Shown: piece after piece, positions 1 to 7,704 of the stretch
Numbering within the stretch: the stretch's first letter is position 1
Layout of the letters: the number at the start of each line of letters is the position of its first letter
Assembly (NCBI GenBank): GCA_023423335.1
Contig: JAFAFU010000014.1
Location: 1 to 64,000 of the forward strand
Direction: 5' to 3'
DNA length: 64,000 nucleotides
Origin: Bacillota bacterium
GTDB lineage: Bacteria > Bacillota > Clostridia > Lachnospirales > Lachnospiraceae
The notes under the pieces: generated by a model
What the model was told of the DNA's origin: nothing
The model's input: the letters and a program-made list of their open reading frames with translations, nothing else
Database searches by the model: none
Position numbers and translations under genes: made by a program

Positions 1-317
1 ATATGGGACTTATCAGCCTGGCGGCAGTAAAGAACGAGACAATCCTTGCGATATGTAAGAAAAGTGTAGCCTATGCGGAATTTGTCAGCGGCAGGGAGGT
101 TACCTGGAAGAATACCAATGCCTTGATCCGAAAGGACAGCGGAAGATATTATTCCCTCAGTATCGGATTAAAAACAGGTACCAGTACGATGGCCGGAAAA
201 TGCCTGGCTGCCGCAGGAAGGTATAATGGGAAGGAAGTCGTCTGTGTCGTCTTAAATTCCACCTCCGCAGGCCGCTGGACGGATACCGTAAAATTATTGG
301 ATTATGGACTTCAATAA
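1..317 (+). CDS. D-alanyl-D-alanine carboxypeptidase, C-terminal part (5' end outside window)
   Basis: This is the end of a serine-type D,D-carboxypeptidase of the penicillin-binding S11 (DacA) family, which trims the terminal D-alanine of peptidoglycan stem peptides outside the membrane. The reading frame is open to the window edge, so the first ATG at base 3 is probably internal. The visible part holds the third active-site motif Lys-Thr-Gly in GLKTGTSTMAGKC, followed by the usual beta strand (AAAGRYNGKEVVCVVLNS). The SxxK and SxN motifs must lie upstream. The protein stops shortly after the transpeptidase fold, so the usual C-terminal beta domain and membrane anchor of PBP5 are missing, as in several clostridial homologues. 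Confidence 0.85.
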   Translation, partial: MGLISLAAVKNETILAICKKSVAYAEFVSGREVTWKNTNALIRKDSGRYYSLSIGLKTGTSTMAGKCLAAAGRYNGKEVVCVVLNSTSAGRWTDTVKLLDYGLQ

Positions 318-410
318 ATGAATCATAAGGAATAAAATCAGGGACACCGATGTGAAGTCCTGCAAAAGATATGCGGGGGTTTGATGCTCCTAAAACATGG
401 GAAATATGGA

Positions 411-503
411 GGCCGGGTTGAAAAGAAGTACGTTTTTCAAAAGCGAATATGTGAACTCGCAAAGTATTTGTATGCCGCCTTTGGGCGGCAGATGGAGGTT
501 AAT
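411..503 (+). repeat. Dispersed leader repeat, copy A (before CPBP protease gene)
   Basis: Three modules are visible. First, a stem TTGAAAA (418-424) pairs with TTTTCAA (434-440). Second, GCGA...TCGC flanks a short loop near 442-460. Third, ATGCCGCC pairs with GGCGGCA (about 472-490), followed directly by GATGGAGGTTAAT and the start ATG. The 14 bases GTTGAAAAGAAGTAC-like at 417-430 recur in copy B (15535). Reading through this repeat makes the false N-terminal extension KYLYAAFGRQMEVN. Confidence 0.7.
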
Positions 504-1403
504 ATGAATCAACAGGAAATGGATGGGGATAAGATTCTTAAGAAAGTGGGCTGGGCTTTATTCTGGATGGTATTCAGCACCTTAGGGTCACAAATTATCA
601 TAAGTTATGTCACCCGCCATATTTTTGCTGAATTTTATTATTCCGAATGGTTTGTAGGTATTTTATCCATATTCACTACGGCAGGGATCGGATACCCGGT
701 ATTCTTTGCTGCTATGCGAAGGATACCGGATACGGAATACGGAGAACCTGCGAAGCTGACTCTCAGGCAGTTCTTAGCCGCCTATTTTATTTGCACTGCG
801 TTTATGTACATATCAAATATAGTTGGAACCTATATCAGCGAATTGATCAAGGGAAAGGAAGCAGCCAATCCGCTGGAGGATTTTTTGGCTAGCAGTAACA
901 TTATCATAATCTTAATCTATGTGGCCTTATTTGCCCCTGTTTTTGAGGAGCTGGTTTTCCGGAAGGTACTGCTCAATAAGCTGCGCAGATTTGGAGATGT
1001 TCCGGCGATTCTGCTTTCCGCGTTCGCCTTTGGCTTGATTCATATGAATATTTCCCAGTTCTTCTATGCATCCACCATCGGAATATTGTTTGGATATATA
1101 GCCATACGGACAAATTCGGTGCGCTATACGATCCTGCTGCATATGATCATAAATCTCATCGGCTCGGTCGTAGCACCGATGGTAGTATTAGCCGACAACC
1201 AGGGTGTCTGGGTCAATATTTTCGGGCTATGGGTAATCACATCCATGGTGGCGGGGCTGATACTTTTCGTAAAGAGCAGGAAAGGAATCCTCCTGGAAAA
1301 GGGCGAGGTCCAGGTGGAAAGAAGATCCGAATATATACTTCATACCGGAACGGTTCTTTTCTTGCTGATTTGCGGAGCTATGCTGGCAATATCTTTTATA
1401 TAA
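504..1403 (+). CDS. CPBP family intramembrane metalloprotease
   Basis: A 299-residue polytopic membrane protein of the CPBP (CAAX protease / bacteriocin-processing, Abi) family. Its three family motifs are present: Glu-Glu at residues 148-149 in FEELVFRK, FxxxH ending at His180 (FGLIHMN), and HxxxN at His213-Asn217. These are the expected zinc or catalytic residues of glutamyl intramembrane proteases. About eight hydrophobic segments are visible. The start at 504 is chosen because a GGAGG lies 8 bases upstream; a longer frame from 381 only translates the leader repeat. Substrate is unknown; family members process prenylated or bacteriocin-like peptides or act in immunity. No linked bacteriocin gene is seen. 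Confidence 0.85.
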   Translation: MNQQEMDGDKILKKVGWALFWMVFSTLGSQIIISYVTRHIFAEFYYSEWFVGILSIFTTAGIGYPVFFAAMRRIPDTEYGEPAKLTLRQFLAAYFICTAFMYISNIVGTYISELIKGKEAANPLEDFLASSNIIIILIYVALFAPVFEELVFRKVLLNKLRRFGDVPAILLSAFAFGLIHMNISQFFYASTIGILFGYIAIRTNSVRYTILLHMIINLIGSVVAPMVVLADNQGVWVNIFGLWVITSMVAGLILFVKSRKGILLEKGEVQVERRSEYILHTGTVLFLLICGAMLAISFI

Positions 1404-1422
1404 TCGGAAGTAATGGGACGGG

Positions 1423-1743
1423 TCATTGGAGCCTTACGGCGGTGCCGGAAGCGGTAACCATTAGCATACCGTTATTGGAGCCCAGTACCTCGTAATCGAT
1501 ATCAACGCCGACGACGGCATCAGCACCGAGGGAGCGGGCTCTCTGGGCCATTTCCTGCATAGCCTGTTCCCGGGCACGAATCAATTCCTCCTCATAGGTT
1601 CCGGAGCGGCCCCCGAAGAAATTGGACAGACCTGCAGCGAAATCTTTCACAAAATCCACTCCGGAGATTACCTCACCGAATACAATTCCAAGATAATCGG
1701 AAATACTCTTCCCTTCGATAGAAGGTGTCGTTGTTATTATCAT
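1423..1743 (-). CDS. YbjQ/UPF0145 family protein
   Basis: A 106-residue protein matching the YbjQ (UPF0145, DUF74) family: opening MIITTTPSIEGK, a central EELIRAREQAMQEMAQRARSLGADAVVGV-type helix (here split by the family's conserved LGADAVVG motif), and a closing MLMVTASGTAV strand. Members form homopentamers and are of unknown function, sometimes called heavy-metal-binding. The gene converges with the CPBP protease gene, with only 19 bases between stop codons and no clear terminator there. The start follows an AAAGGTC ribosome site on the minus strand. Confidence 0.85.
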   Translation of the reverse strand: MIITTTPSIEGKSISDYLGIVFGEVISGVDFVKDFAAGLSNFFGGRSGTYEEELIRAREQAMQEMAQRARSLGADAVVGVDIDYEVLGSNNGMLMVTASGTAVRLQ

Positions 1744-2032
1744 AATTCATACCTGACCTTTCGTATATTTTATAAGCTCTATGGAGCACTCTGTATCTGC
1801 CGTTTTGGTAGTAAGCTTGATTTTTGTGATGGGTTTGACAGCAGCTTTTGTTATTCCACCATAGTATATCCATATATCTCTGTCAAGCGGCTGAGCCGTA
1901 TTTTAAGAATCCGTTAAGGGTTTTAATCTGCTTCTAATCGGCAGGGCTGCCATACCGGCAGAGGATTGAATAAAGAAGTACAAAAAAGTCCATGATATAA
2001 ACCATGGCAAATTGTACCGAAATCATATATGA

Positions 2033-2038
2033 TATAAT
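2033..2038 (+). promoter_or_regulatory. Probable -10 box for the alcohol dehydrogenase gene
   Basis: A perfect TATAAT lies 134 bases before the start codon. An AAATTG at 18 bases upstream is only a weak -35 match. The rest of the 430-base gap between the YbjQ gene and this gene holds the leader repeat at 2061-2135 and the minus-strand leader of the YbjQ gene; no gene is seen in it. Confidence 0.4.
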
Positions 2039-2060
2039 TTATAATAGTATTGTCCGGTAT

Positions 2061-2135
2061 GAAGAGAAGCATTCTTCACAAAGCGAATCAGAAAAACCGC
2101 TTAGAATTTGAAATGCCGCATAGCGGTATCATACC
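2061..2135 (+). repeat. Dispersed leader repeat, diverged copy H
   Basis: GAAGA-gaagcat-TCTTC forms a hairpin at 2061-2077. It is followed by a 23-base stretch (2074-2096) that is identical to 59734-59756. Next comes ATGCCGC-at-AGCGG (about 2113-2126), like the third module of the leader family, running into the palindrome CGGTAT-c-ATACCG. Unlike other copies the hairpin is not joined to the ribosome binding site, which lies further down (2152-2163). Confidence 0.55.
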
Positions 2136-2171
2136 GGCTTGGTATGCAATAGAGGAAAGGAGATATATAGT

Positions 2172-3341
2172 ATGAATAATTTTACATTTTACAGCCCGAC
2201 TTATTTTGTTTTCGGCAGGAATACGGAGAATGAAGCAGGTCATTATGTGAAACGTTTTGGTGGAAGCAAGGTTCTCATTCATTACGGCGGGGGTTCCGTT
2301 GTCCGATCCGGATTGCTGGATAGGGTAAAGGCTTCTTTGGATAAGGAAAATATAACGTATGTCGAATTAGGCAAAGTTCAGCCGAATCCCAGGAGCGGAT
2401 TGGTATATCAGGGCATTGAGCTTGCAAGAAAAGAGGGAATAGATTTTATTCTGGCCGTCGGCGGAGGAAGTGCGATTGACTCTGCGAAAGCAATTGCGGC
2501 AGGCGTAAAATATGATGGTGACTTCTGGGATTTCTATGAGGGCAAACGGGTAACCGAGGCCCTGAAGGTTGGTACCGTACTTACGATTGCGGCTGCAGGC
2601 AGTGAGGGCTCCGGGGATACCGTCATCACCAGGGAAGAGGGAATGTTAAAGCGCGGTGCCGGCGGTGAGGCCTTAAGACCGGTATTCTCCATCCTGAATC
2701 CCGAATTGACACAAACACTTCCGGCTTATCAGACCGCGGCGGGCGCAACGGATATCATGGCTCATGTATTTGAACGCTATTTTACGAATACGAAGGAGGT
2801 TGAGATTACGGACCGCCTGTGCGAAGCCGTATTGATAACGATGATCAAGGAGGTTCCCAGAGTAATCAAGGATCCGAATAATTATGAGGCCAGAGCCAAT
2901 ATTATGTGGGCTGGTATGGTTGCCCATAATAATCTGGTCGGAGTCGGCCGCGACCAGGATTGGGCGAGCCATGGGATAGAGCATGAACTGTCCGCGCTGT
3001 ACGATGTTGCGCATGGTGCAGGTCTGGCTGTTATTTTCCCCGCCTGGATGACCTATGTGATGAAGCATGATGTGAATCGTTTTGCTCAGCTTGCAGTACG
3101 GGTATGGGGTTGCTCTATGAATTTTGCCAACCCGGAAGAGACTGCGCTGGAAGGGATTGGCAGACTAAAGCAGTTCCTTATCTCCATCGGAATGCCGGTA
3201 AGTTTCAAGGAACTGGGTGCGAAGGAAGAGGATATTCCGTATATGGTTGAGAAAATGGGCCTTGGCAGCAATGGCACCAGAGGCAGCTTTGTTCCGCTTG
3301 CAGCTAAGGATATCGAACAGATTTACCGTCTGGCATTGTAA
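2172..3341 (+). CDS. Iron-containing alcohol dehydrogenase
   Basis: A 389-residue group III (iron-dependent) alcohol dehydrogenase, closest in style to the clostridial NADH-dependent butanol dehydrogenase / YugJ group. It would reduce aldehydes to alcohols with NAD(P)H in the cytoplasm, disposing of reducing power during fermentation. The nucleotide-binding loop reads LAVGGGSAIDSAKAIA. The metal ligands expected in the family are present: Asp and His in ATDIMAHVFERYF, and two His in SHGIEHELSALYDVAHGAGLA-like text (split at HGIEHELS and DVAHGAG). The start is set by GAGGAAAGGAG 10 bases upstream. It stands alone and ends in a strong terminator. Exact substrate cannot be told. Confidence 0.9.
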   Translation: MNNFTFYSPTYFVFGRNTENEAGHYVKRFGGSKVLIHYGGGSVVRSGLLDRVKASLDKENITYVELGKVQPNPRSGLVYQGIELARKEGIDFILAVGGGSAIDSAKAIAAGVKYDGDFWDFYEGKRVTEALKVGTVLTIAAAGSEGSGDTVITREEGMLKRGAGGEALRPVFSILNPELTQTLPAYQTAAGATDIMAHVFERYFTNTKEVEITDRLCEAVLITMIKEVPRVIKDPNNYEARANIMWAGMVAHNNLVGVGRDQDWASHGIEHELSALYDVAHGAGLAVIFPAWMTYVMKHDVNRFAQLAVRVWGCSMNFANPEETALEGIGRLKQFLISIGMPVSFKELGAKEEDIPYMVEKMGLGSNGTRGSFVPLAAKDIEQIYRLAL

Positions 3342-3360
3342 TATACTCAGCAGGCCATTG

Positions 3361-3399
3361 CCGATAGGCCTTATTGATACAATAGGGCCTATCGGTTTT
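3361..3399 (+). terminator. Rho-independent terminator after the alcohol dehydrogenase gene
   Basis: A perfect 10-base stem CCGATAGGCC / GGCCTATCGG with a short loop is followed by TTTTGCTT. The stop codon of the convergent glycerophosphodiesterase gene (3389-3391) lies inside the right arm. Confidence 0.85.
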
Positions 3400-5245
3400 G
3401 CTTGACGATATGGTAAAGAGAACGGTTGGACAGCATCCTGTCCAGCAGTTCAATCAGGCTGTCATTCGTATCATCACGATACAGGACCTCCATGGCAAAA
3501 TAGGGATTATCGGTGATGATATTGTCCACACCCAGGGATTTCATACGTTCTATTTCATACTCACTGTTCACGGTCCAGGCATGAATTTCCTTACCGGAGC
3601 GGTGAACGCTCTCAACAATGGACCTGGTGATAAAGGTGGACCGCATACTGAAGAAATCAATATATTCCTTATTGTAGAAATTACCATAGGCGGCAGAGAT
3701 GATGTACCCGGTATGGACTTCGTCGTTCAGCTCCTTGATTTTTACCAGGCTGGTATAATTTGTGGAGGAGACGATACACTGGTTTTCAAAATGGTATTCT
3801 TCGATCAGGCGGACCAGCTGTTCTTCCAGTTCCTGCTCATGACCGTGAATCTTGACCTCAATATTTAACCGGATTCTTCCCTTGCTGAACTCCAGAGCTT
3901 CCTCAAGGGTCGGGATATACACACCTGTAAATTCCTCACTGAACCACGAACCGGCATCCAGCTTACGGACATCATTATAATCCAGCTCCCAGAGGTATTT
4001 ATTCAGGCCGGTCGTCCGCCAGAGATTATAATCATGCAGGAGGACAATCGTACCATCCTTGGTTTGCTGGACATCAATTTCCGCATAATCTGCCCGTGCT
4101 TCGATGGCACTTTCCAGAGAAGGAAGAGTATTCTCCGGTGTGGCGATGGAATTTCCCCGATGGGAGGTGATGCGGATACCGATCAAAGCTCCTTTCAGGT
4201 TATAGGAATCATTTTGTACGGTCAGATAAAGATTCATAAGACCTGCAGCGGTGATTATCAATATAACCGCCATGATCAGCTTCCGGCTGGTCTTGGAGGG
4301 AAGAGGCTCCGGATCCTTAAGAGCGGTGTCAGGAATCACCGGGACAGTCTGGCAGTTCCCCTTCCTGTAATTGCAATACAGAGTGGAAATAATATTAAAA
4401 TTCGTGATTGTACAGATCAGGCTGAAAAATATATTAAAGTAGATCGTTATCTTTGGATATAAGGATAAAAAAACCGTTATGGTGATATTATTATCGGTAA
4501 AAAGATAGACCAGGAAAGCCATAATAAACAGGACGGCATTATAGAGCAGGTAAAACAGCAGGGATAAGGATATATTGACAGTCAGCAGGATAAGAACCGT
4601 CCGGAAAAGGTGCTGATGCAGCAGCGCCTTGGAGGCCTCAAAACCCTTTGCAAAGCCTACCCGGTCATGAATGCAGCTATGAAGGACGAAGATACCCCGT
4701 AAGGCAACAAAGCTAAGAAAGAACAGGAACAAAAGTATTAAACCCCTCACAAAGACCGCATCGGAAGAGCCTCCGGGGAAATGGACCTTAAGATCGACAT
4801 GTAAAATCAGGCTTACCAGAACCGGTATATTCATAAGGATATACAGCAGCAGGGAGTAAAAGGGGAGCGCCAGATTTCCGGAAAAAAGCCCGCGAAAGCC
4901 TTTGATAAGACCGAAAGCCAGGATACGAAGAAAGTTCGGTTTCGCTTCCATGGACTCATAATTGCAGTACTGGAGATGGGTGGTCAGGCTGATAAACAGG
5001 AAGACGGCTATCAGGGCAAGGAACAGCAGAATGAGAAGGAAAGCAGGGGGGTACATAATAAATGCAAGAAGATTCTTATCCGTAAGATAACTCTGTCCCC
5101 ATAGACCCAATACATAATCTACCCCGATACTGATCAGGGGAAGGATAAGCAGGAGAAAGACCAACATAAAGAACAGCTGTAATAAAAATAGGGTTCTGTT
5201 ATGTGCATTCATAAGTGTTCGGTACTGTTTCTTTAAGTGTCTCAT
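3389..5245 (-). CDS. Membrane-anchored glycerophosphodiester phosphodiesterase
   Basis: A 618-residue two-part protein. Residues from about 20 to 345 form a membrane domain with around eight hydrophobic segments, like the 'glycerophosphoryl diester phosphodiesterase membrane domain' family. Residues from about 355 to 600 form a GDPD catalytic domain: the HRGN motif, PENTLPSLESAIEARADYAEID with the metal-binding Glu/Asp, and LLHDYNLWRTTG with the second catalytic His. The enzyme cleaves glycerophosphodiesters to glycerol-3-phosphate and an alcohol, probably acting on deacylated lipids or teichoic acid at the membrane face. The start has AAAGGAAG 6 bases upstream. Topology prediction would be needed to say on which side the active site lies. 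Confidence 0.88.
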   Translation of the reverse strand: MRHLKKQYRTLMNAHNRTLFLLQLFFMLVFLLLILPLISIGVDYVLGLWGQSYLTDKNLLAFIMYPPAFLLILLFLALIAVFLFISLTTHLQYCNYESMEAKPNFLRILAFGLIKGFRGLFSGNLALPFYSLLLYILMNIPVLVSLILHVDLKVHFPGGSSDAVFVRGLILLFLFFLSFVALRGIFVLHSCIHDRVGFAKGFEASKALLHQHLFRTVLILLTVNISLSLLFYLLYNAVLFIMAFLVYLFTDNNITITVFLSLYPKITIYFNIFFSLICTITNFNIISTLYCNYRKGNCQTVPVIPDTALKDPEPLPSKTSRKLIMAVILIITAAGLMNLYLTVQNDSYNLKGALIGIRITSHRGNSIATPENTLPSLESAIEARADYAEIDVQQTKDGTIVLLHDYNLWRTTGLNKYLWELDYNDVRKLDAGSWFSEEFTGVYIPTLEEALEFSKGRIRLNIEVKIHGHEQELEEQLVRLIEEYHFENQCIVSSTNYTSLVKIKELNDEVHTGYIISAAYGNFYNKEYIDFFSMRSTFITRSIVESVHRSGKEIHAWTVNSEYEIERMKSLGVDNIITDNPYFAMEVLYRDDTNDSLIELLDRMLSNRSLYHIVKQNR

Positions 5246-5435
5246 AAGAGCTTCCTTTACTCAGAATTATTTTATCATTATAATCATATATTATGATTTA
5301 TGCAAGCTGTCTGCCAGTCACAACTAAAATCTATGGGATTTGAAGGCGATATGGCAAATATCAGTTTGATTTTTCAATTGTGTATGATAGAATTGAAATG
5401 TTCCAGTATTTGCCGTATCGTGAGGTGTTATAAAG

Positions 5436-6614
5436 GTGACGGAGCTATTAGTAAAATTATTTGTGAAAAACAAGGATAAGGTGGAGGATTCCAGGGTGCG
5501 TACCTCATATGGGATCTTGGCCAGTATCGTGGGGATGGTATGCAATGTCATCTTATTTGCAATCAAACTGGTTGTGGGAATGATGATTAACAGTATCTCT
5601 GTTATGGCGGATGCCTTTAATAACCTGTCCGATGCAGCTTCCTCCATCATCAGTTTTCTGGGAGTTAAGCTGGCAGGCCGGCCGGCAGATAAGGAGCATC
5701 CTTTCGGTCATGGAAGATTTGAATATATAGCTGCCCTGGCAGTAGCCTTTTTAATTTTGCAGGTAGGCTTCTCCTTGTTCCGGAGTTCCTTTACCAAGGT
5801 GCTTCACCCGGAGGAAATGGATTTTAACCTGATCTTGACCGGCATATTGTGCGTGTCCGTGTTCGTAAAGGTTTGGATGATGCTCTTTAACCGAAAGCTG
5901 GGAAAGCGGATTAATTCCTCAGTGATGATGGCAACGGCGGCAGACTCCCTGGGAGATGTGGCGGTAACTTCTGCAACCGTGATTTCTGCCATCCTTGCGG
6001 GGCTGACCGGCTGGAAGATCGATGGTTATATGGGCTTGGTCGTGTCTATTTTTGTTATGATTGCGGGCTTTCGGATAGCGAAGGATACTCTTGAACCGCT
6101 GCTGGGTCAGGCCATTGACCGGGAGGTTTATGAAAAGATCAAGAATCTGGTTGAGGGCTACGAAGGTATTGCCGGTACCCACGATCTGATCATTCACAGC
6201 TATGGACCCACCCATCGGATGGCTACCATTCATGCAGAGGTTCCGAATGATATCGACTTTGAGAAAGCACATGAGACAATAGACCGGATTGAGCGGGATG
6301 TTCTGAAAAAGCTGGATATTTTTCTTGTGATCCATATGGATCCCATCGAGGTAAACGATAAAATGGTACTGGAGAAGAGGGATATGGTGACCCGGATCAT
6401 CCTGGAGCTGGAGCCGAAGTCCTCCATCCATGATTTTCGTATCGTAAACGGGGAGCTGCAGACCAATTTGATTTTTGACCTGGTGATTCCATATTCCTAT
6501 TCTGCGGAGGAGGAGCAGAAGCTGCTCTCAAAAATTGTGGAGGAAATCCGGAAACAGGATTCAAAATATAATTGTGTCATAACTTTGGAAAACAGCTATG
6601 TGGCGGAAGAGTGA
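5436..6614 (+). CDS. Cation diffusion facilitator family transporter (probable Mn2+/Fe2+ export)
   Basis: A 392-residue CDF transporter with six membrane segments in residues 20-220 and a cytoplasmic C-terminal domain. The transport site in helix 2 reads MADAFNNLSD, giving Asp plus Asn four residues on, and in helix 5 AADSLGDVAV, giving Asp plus Asp. An Asn-Asp-Asp-Asp site is known from manganese CDF exporters such as pneumococcal MntE, which favours Mn2+ over Zn2+; this is inference. The signature HPFGHGRFEY is present. The start is GTG with TGAGGTG upstream. The protein is longer than the usual 300 residues because of an extended C-terminal region after residue 290. The next gene follows 35 bases later and may be co-transcribed. 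Confidence 0.9.
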   Translation: MTELLVKLFVKNKDKVEDSRVRTSYGILASIVGMVCNVILFAIKLVVGMMINSISVMADAFNNLSDAASSIISFLGVKLAGRPADKEHPFGHGRFEYIAALAVAFLILQVGFSLFRSSFTKVLHPEEMDFNLILTGILCVSVFVKVWMMLFNRKLGKRINSSVMMATAADSLGDVAVTSATVISAILAGLTGWKIDGYMGLVVSIFVMIAGFRIAKDTLEPLLGQAIDREVYEKIKNLVEGYEGIAGTHDLIIHSYGPTHRMATIHAEVPNDIDFEKAHETIDRIERDVLKKLDIFLVIHMDPIEVNDKMVLEKRDMVTRIILELEPKSSIHDFRIVNGELQTNLIFDLVIPYSYSAEEEQKLLSKIVEEIRKQDSKYNCVITLENSYVAEE

Positions 6615-6649
6615 GAAGGGACAGGTAATGTGCCTGGGGGGCATTGGTG

Positions 6650-7453
6650 ATGATAATAGATTTTCATACGCATATCTTTCCGGATAAAATCGCAAAGAAA
6701 ACAATTGAATTTCTGGAAGCGGAAGGCAATGTCAAAGCATATACGGATGGTACCCTGGAGGGTTTGATAAGATCCATGAAGGAGAACCGGATCGATATTT
6801 CCGTTGTGCTGCCGGTAATGACAAAGCCGGAGCAGTTCGAAACAGTAAACCGTTATGCGGCAGAGATAACCGGCCGGGCCGGAATTATTTCCTTCGGAGG
6901 AATCCACCCGGATGCGGATGGATACCGGGAGAAGCTGGATCGGATCAAAGAGCTTGGCTTACCGGGGATCAAGCTTCATCCGGATTATCAGAAAACCTTT
7001 ATTGATGATCCTAAGATGGTTCGTATCATAGATTACGCCGCTGAAATAGGTCTGATCGTACTTATCCATGCAGGGATTGATATTGGACTGCCGGACCCGG
7101 TCCATTGTCCGCCGTCACGTTCTGCGCAGATGCTGGCAGGCATTGACCGGCCGAAGGCCAAGATTGTACTGGCCCATACCGGAGGCTATAACCAGTGGGA
7201 TGAGGTGGAGGAATATCTTGTTGGCAGGAATGTTTTGTTTGATATGAGTTTTTCTCTGGGGCGAATCACCGATGACCAATTTGTACGTATTGTCAAAAAC
7301 CATGGAGCTGACCGCATTCTCTTCGGCAGTGACTCTCCCTGGGATGGACAGGGAAAAACCTGTGAGCAATTATTAAAATTGGATCTTACGGAGGAGGAGA
7401 CAGGGCGGATATTGTTCCGGAATGCCCTTGATTTACTTGGGTTGCGGCAATAA
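6650..7453 (+). CDS. Amidohydrolase family metal-dependent hydrolase
   Basis: A 267-residue TIM-barrel hydrolase of the amidohydrolase-related (ACMSD-like) family. Visible metal-site motifs are DFHTHIFP at the start, KLHPDY, LIHAG, VLAHTGG and the late GSDSPWDG with the catalytic Asp. Substrate is unknown; related genes are often annotated as TatD-like or decarboxylases. Start choice: TTG at 6644 and GTG at 6647 are in frame, but the GGGGGG ribosome site at 6636-6641 is only properly spaced (8 bases) for ATG 6650. It follows the CDF gene closely, possibly as one operon. Confidence 0.8.
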   Translation: MIIDFHTHIFPDKIAKKTIEFLEAEGNVKAYTDGTLEGLIRSMKENRIDISVVLPVMTKPEQFETVNRYAAEITGRAGIISFGGIHPDADGYREKLDRIKELGLPGIKLHPDYQKTFIDDPKMVRIIDYAAEIGLIVLIHAGIDIGLPDPVHCPPSRSAQMLAGIDRPKAKIVLAHTGGYNQWDEVEEYLVGRNVLFDMSFSLGRITDDQFVRIVKNHGADRILFGSDSPWDGQGKTCEQLLKLDLTEEETGRILFRNALDLLGLRQ

Positions 7454-7496
7454 GTAAGACTGACAGAAAATGGCTGTAAAAAAAATAAAAATGTAC

Positions 7497-7525
7497 TTGA
7501 TTAATGGATATCGATGGGTTATAAT
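7497..7525 (+). promoter_or_regulatory. Promoter of the tRNA-Gln gene
   Basis: TTGATT (7497-7502), a 17-base spacer and a perfect TATAAT (7520-7525) lie 44 bases before the mature tRNA. Confidence 0.75.
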
Positions 7526-7568
7526 ATCATTCGTGGCGATTGAAACATGCTGCGTAAACATAATACTT

Positions 7569-7640
7569 AGGGCTATCGCCAAACGGTAAGGCACTGGACT
7601 CTGACTCCAGCATCTCAAGGTTCGAATCCTTGTAGCCCTG
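7569..7640 (+). tRNA. tRNA-Gln (anticodon CTG)
   Basis: A full cloverleaf can be drawn. The acceptor stem AGGGCTA pairs with TAGCCCT, the anticodon stem CTGGA pairs with TCCAG, and the seven-base loop CTCTGAC gives anticodon CTG, reading CAG. The T arm contains GGTTCGAATCC. CCA is not encoded directly after the discriminator G (the sequence goes on TCCA). A promoter lies upstream and a terminator directly downstream, so it is a single-gene unit. Confidence 0.93.
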
Positions 7641-7646
7641 TCCAAA

Positions 7647-7680
7647 ACAAAAATGAAGTTGTGAAACTTCATTTTTTGTT
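7647..7680. terminator. Bidirectional terminator between tRNA-Gln and the histidine kinase gene
   Basis: ATGAAGTT-gtg-AAACTTCAT forms a hairpin with T-rich tails on both sides (ATTTTTTGTTTG on the plus strand, TTTTTGTTTTGG on the minus strand), serving both convergent units. Confidence 0.8.
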
Positions 7681-7704
7681 TGTCTTGGACAGGGCTTGCC
7701 ATAT

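Noticed and set aside
381..503. Longer N-terminus for the CPBP protease, and similarly for genes at 15629, 35551, 49389
   Set aside because: The extra codons translate the dispersed leader repeat (e.g. KYLYAAFGRQMEVN) and lack a ribosome site; the proper GGAGG lies just before the inner ATG.
3398..3868. Open frame of 156 codons on the plus strand
   Set aside because: It is the antisense shadow of the glycerophosphodiesterase domain, which has clear family motifs on the minus strand.
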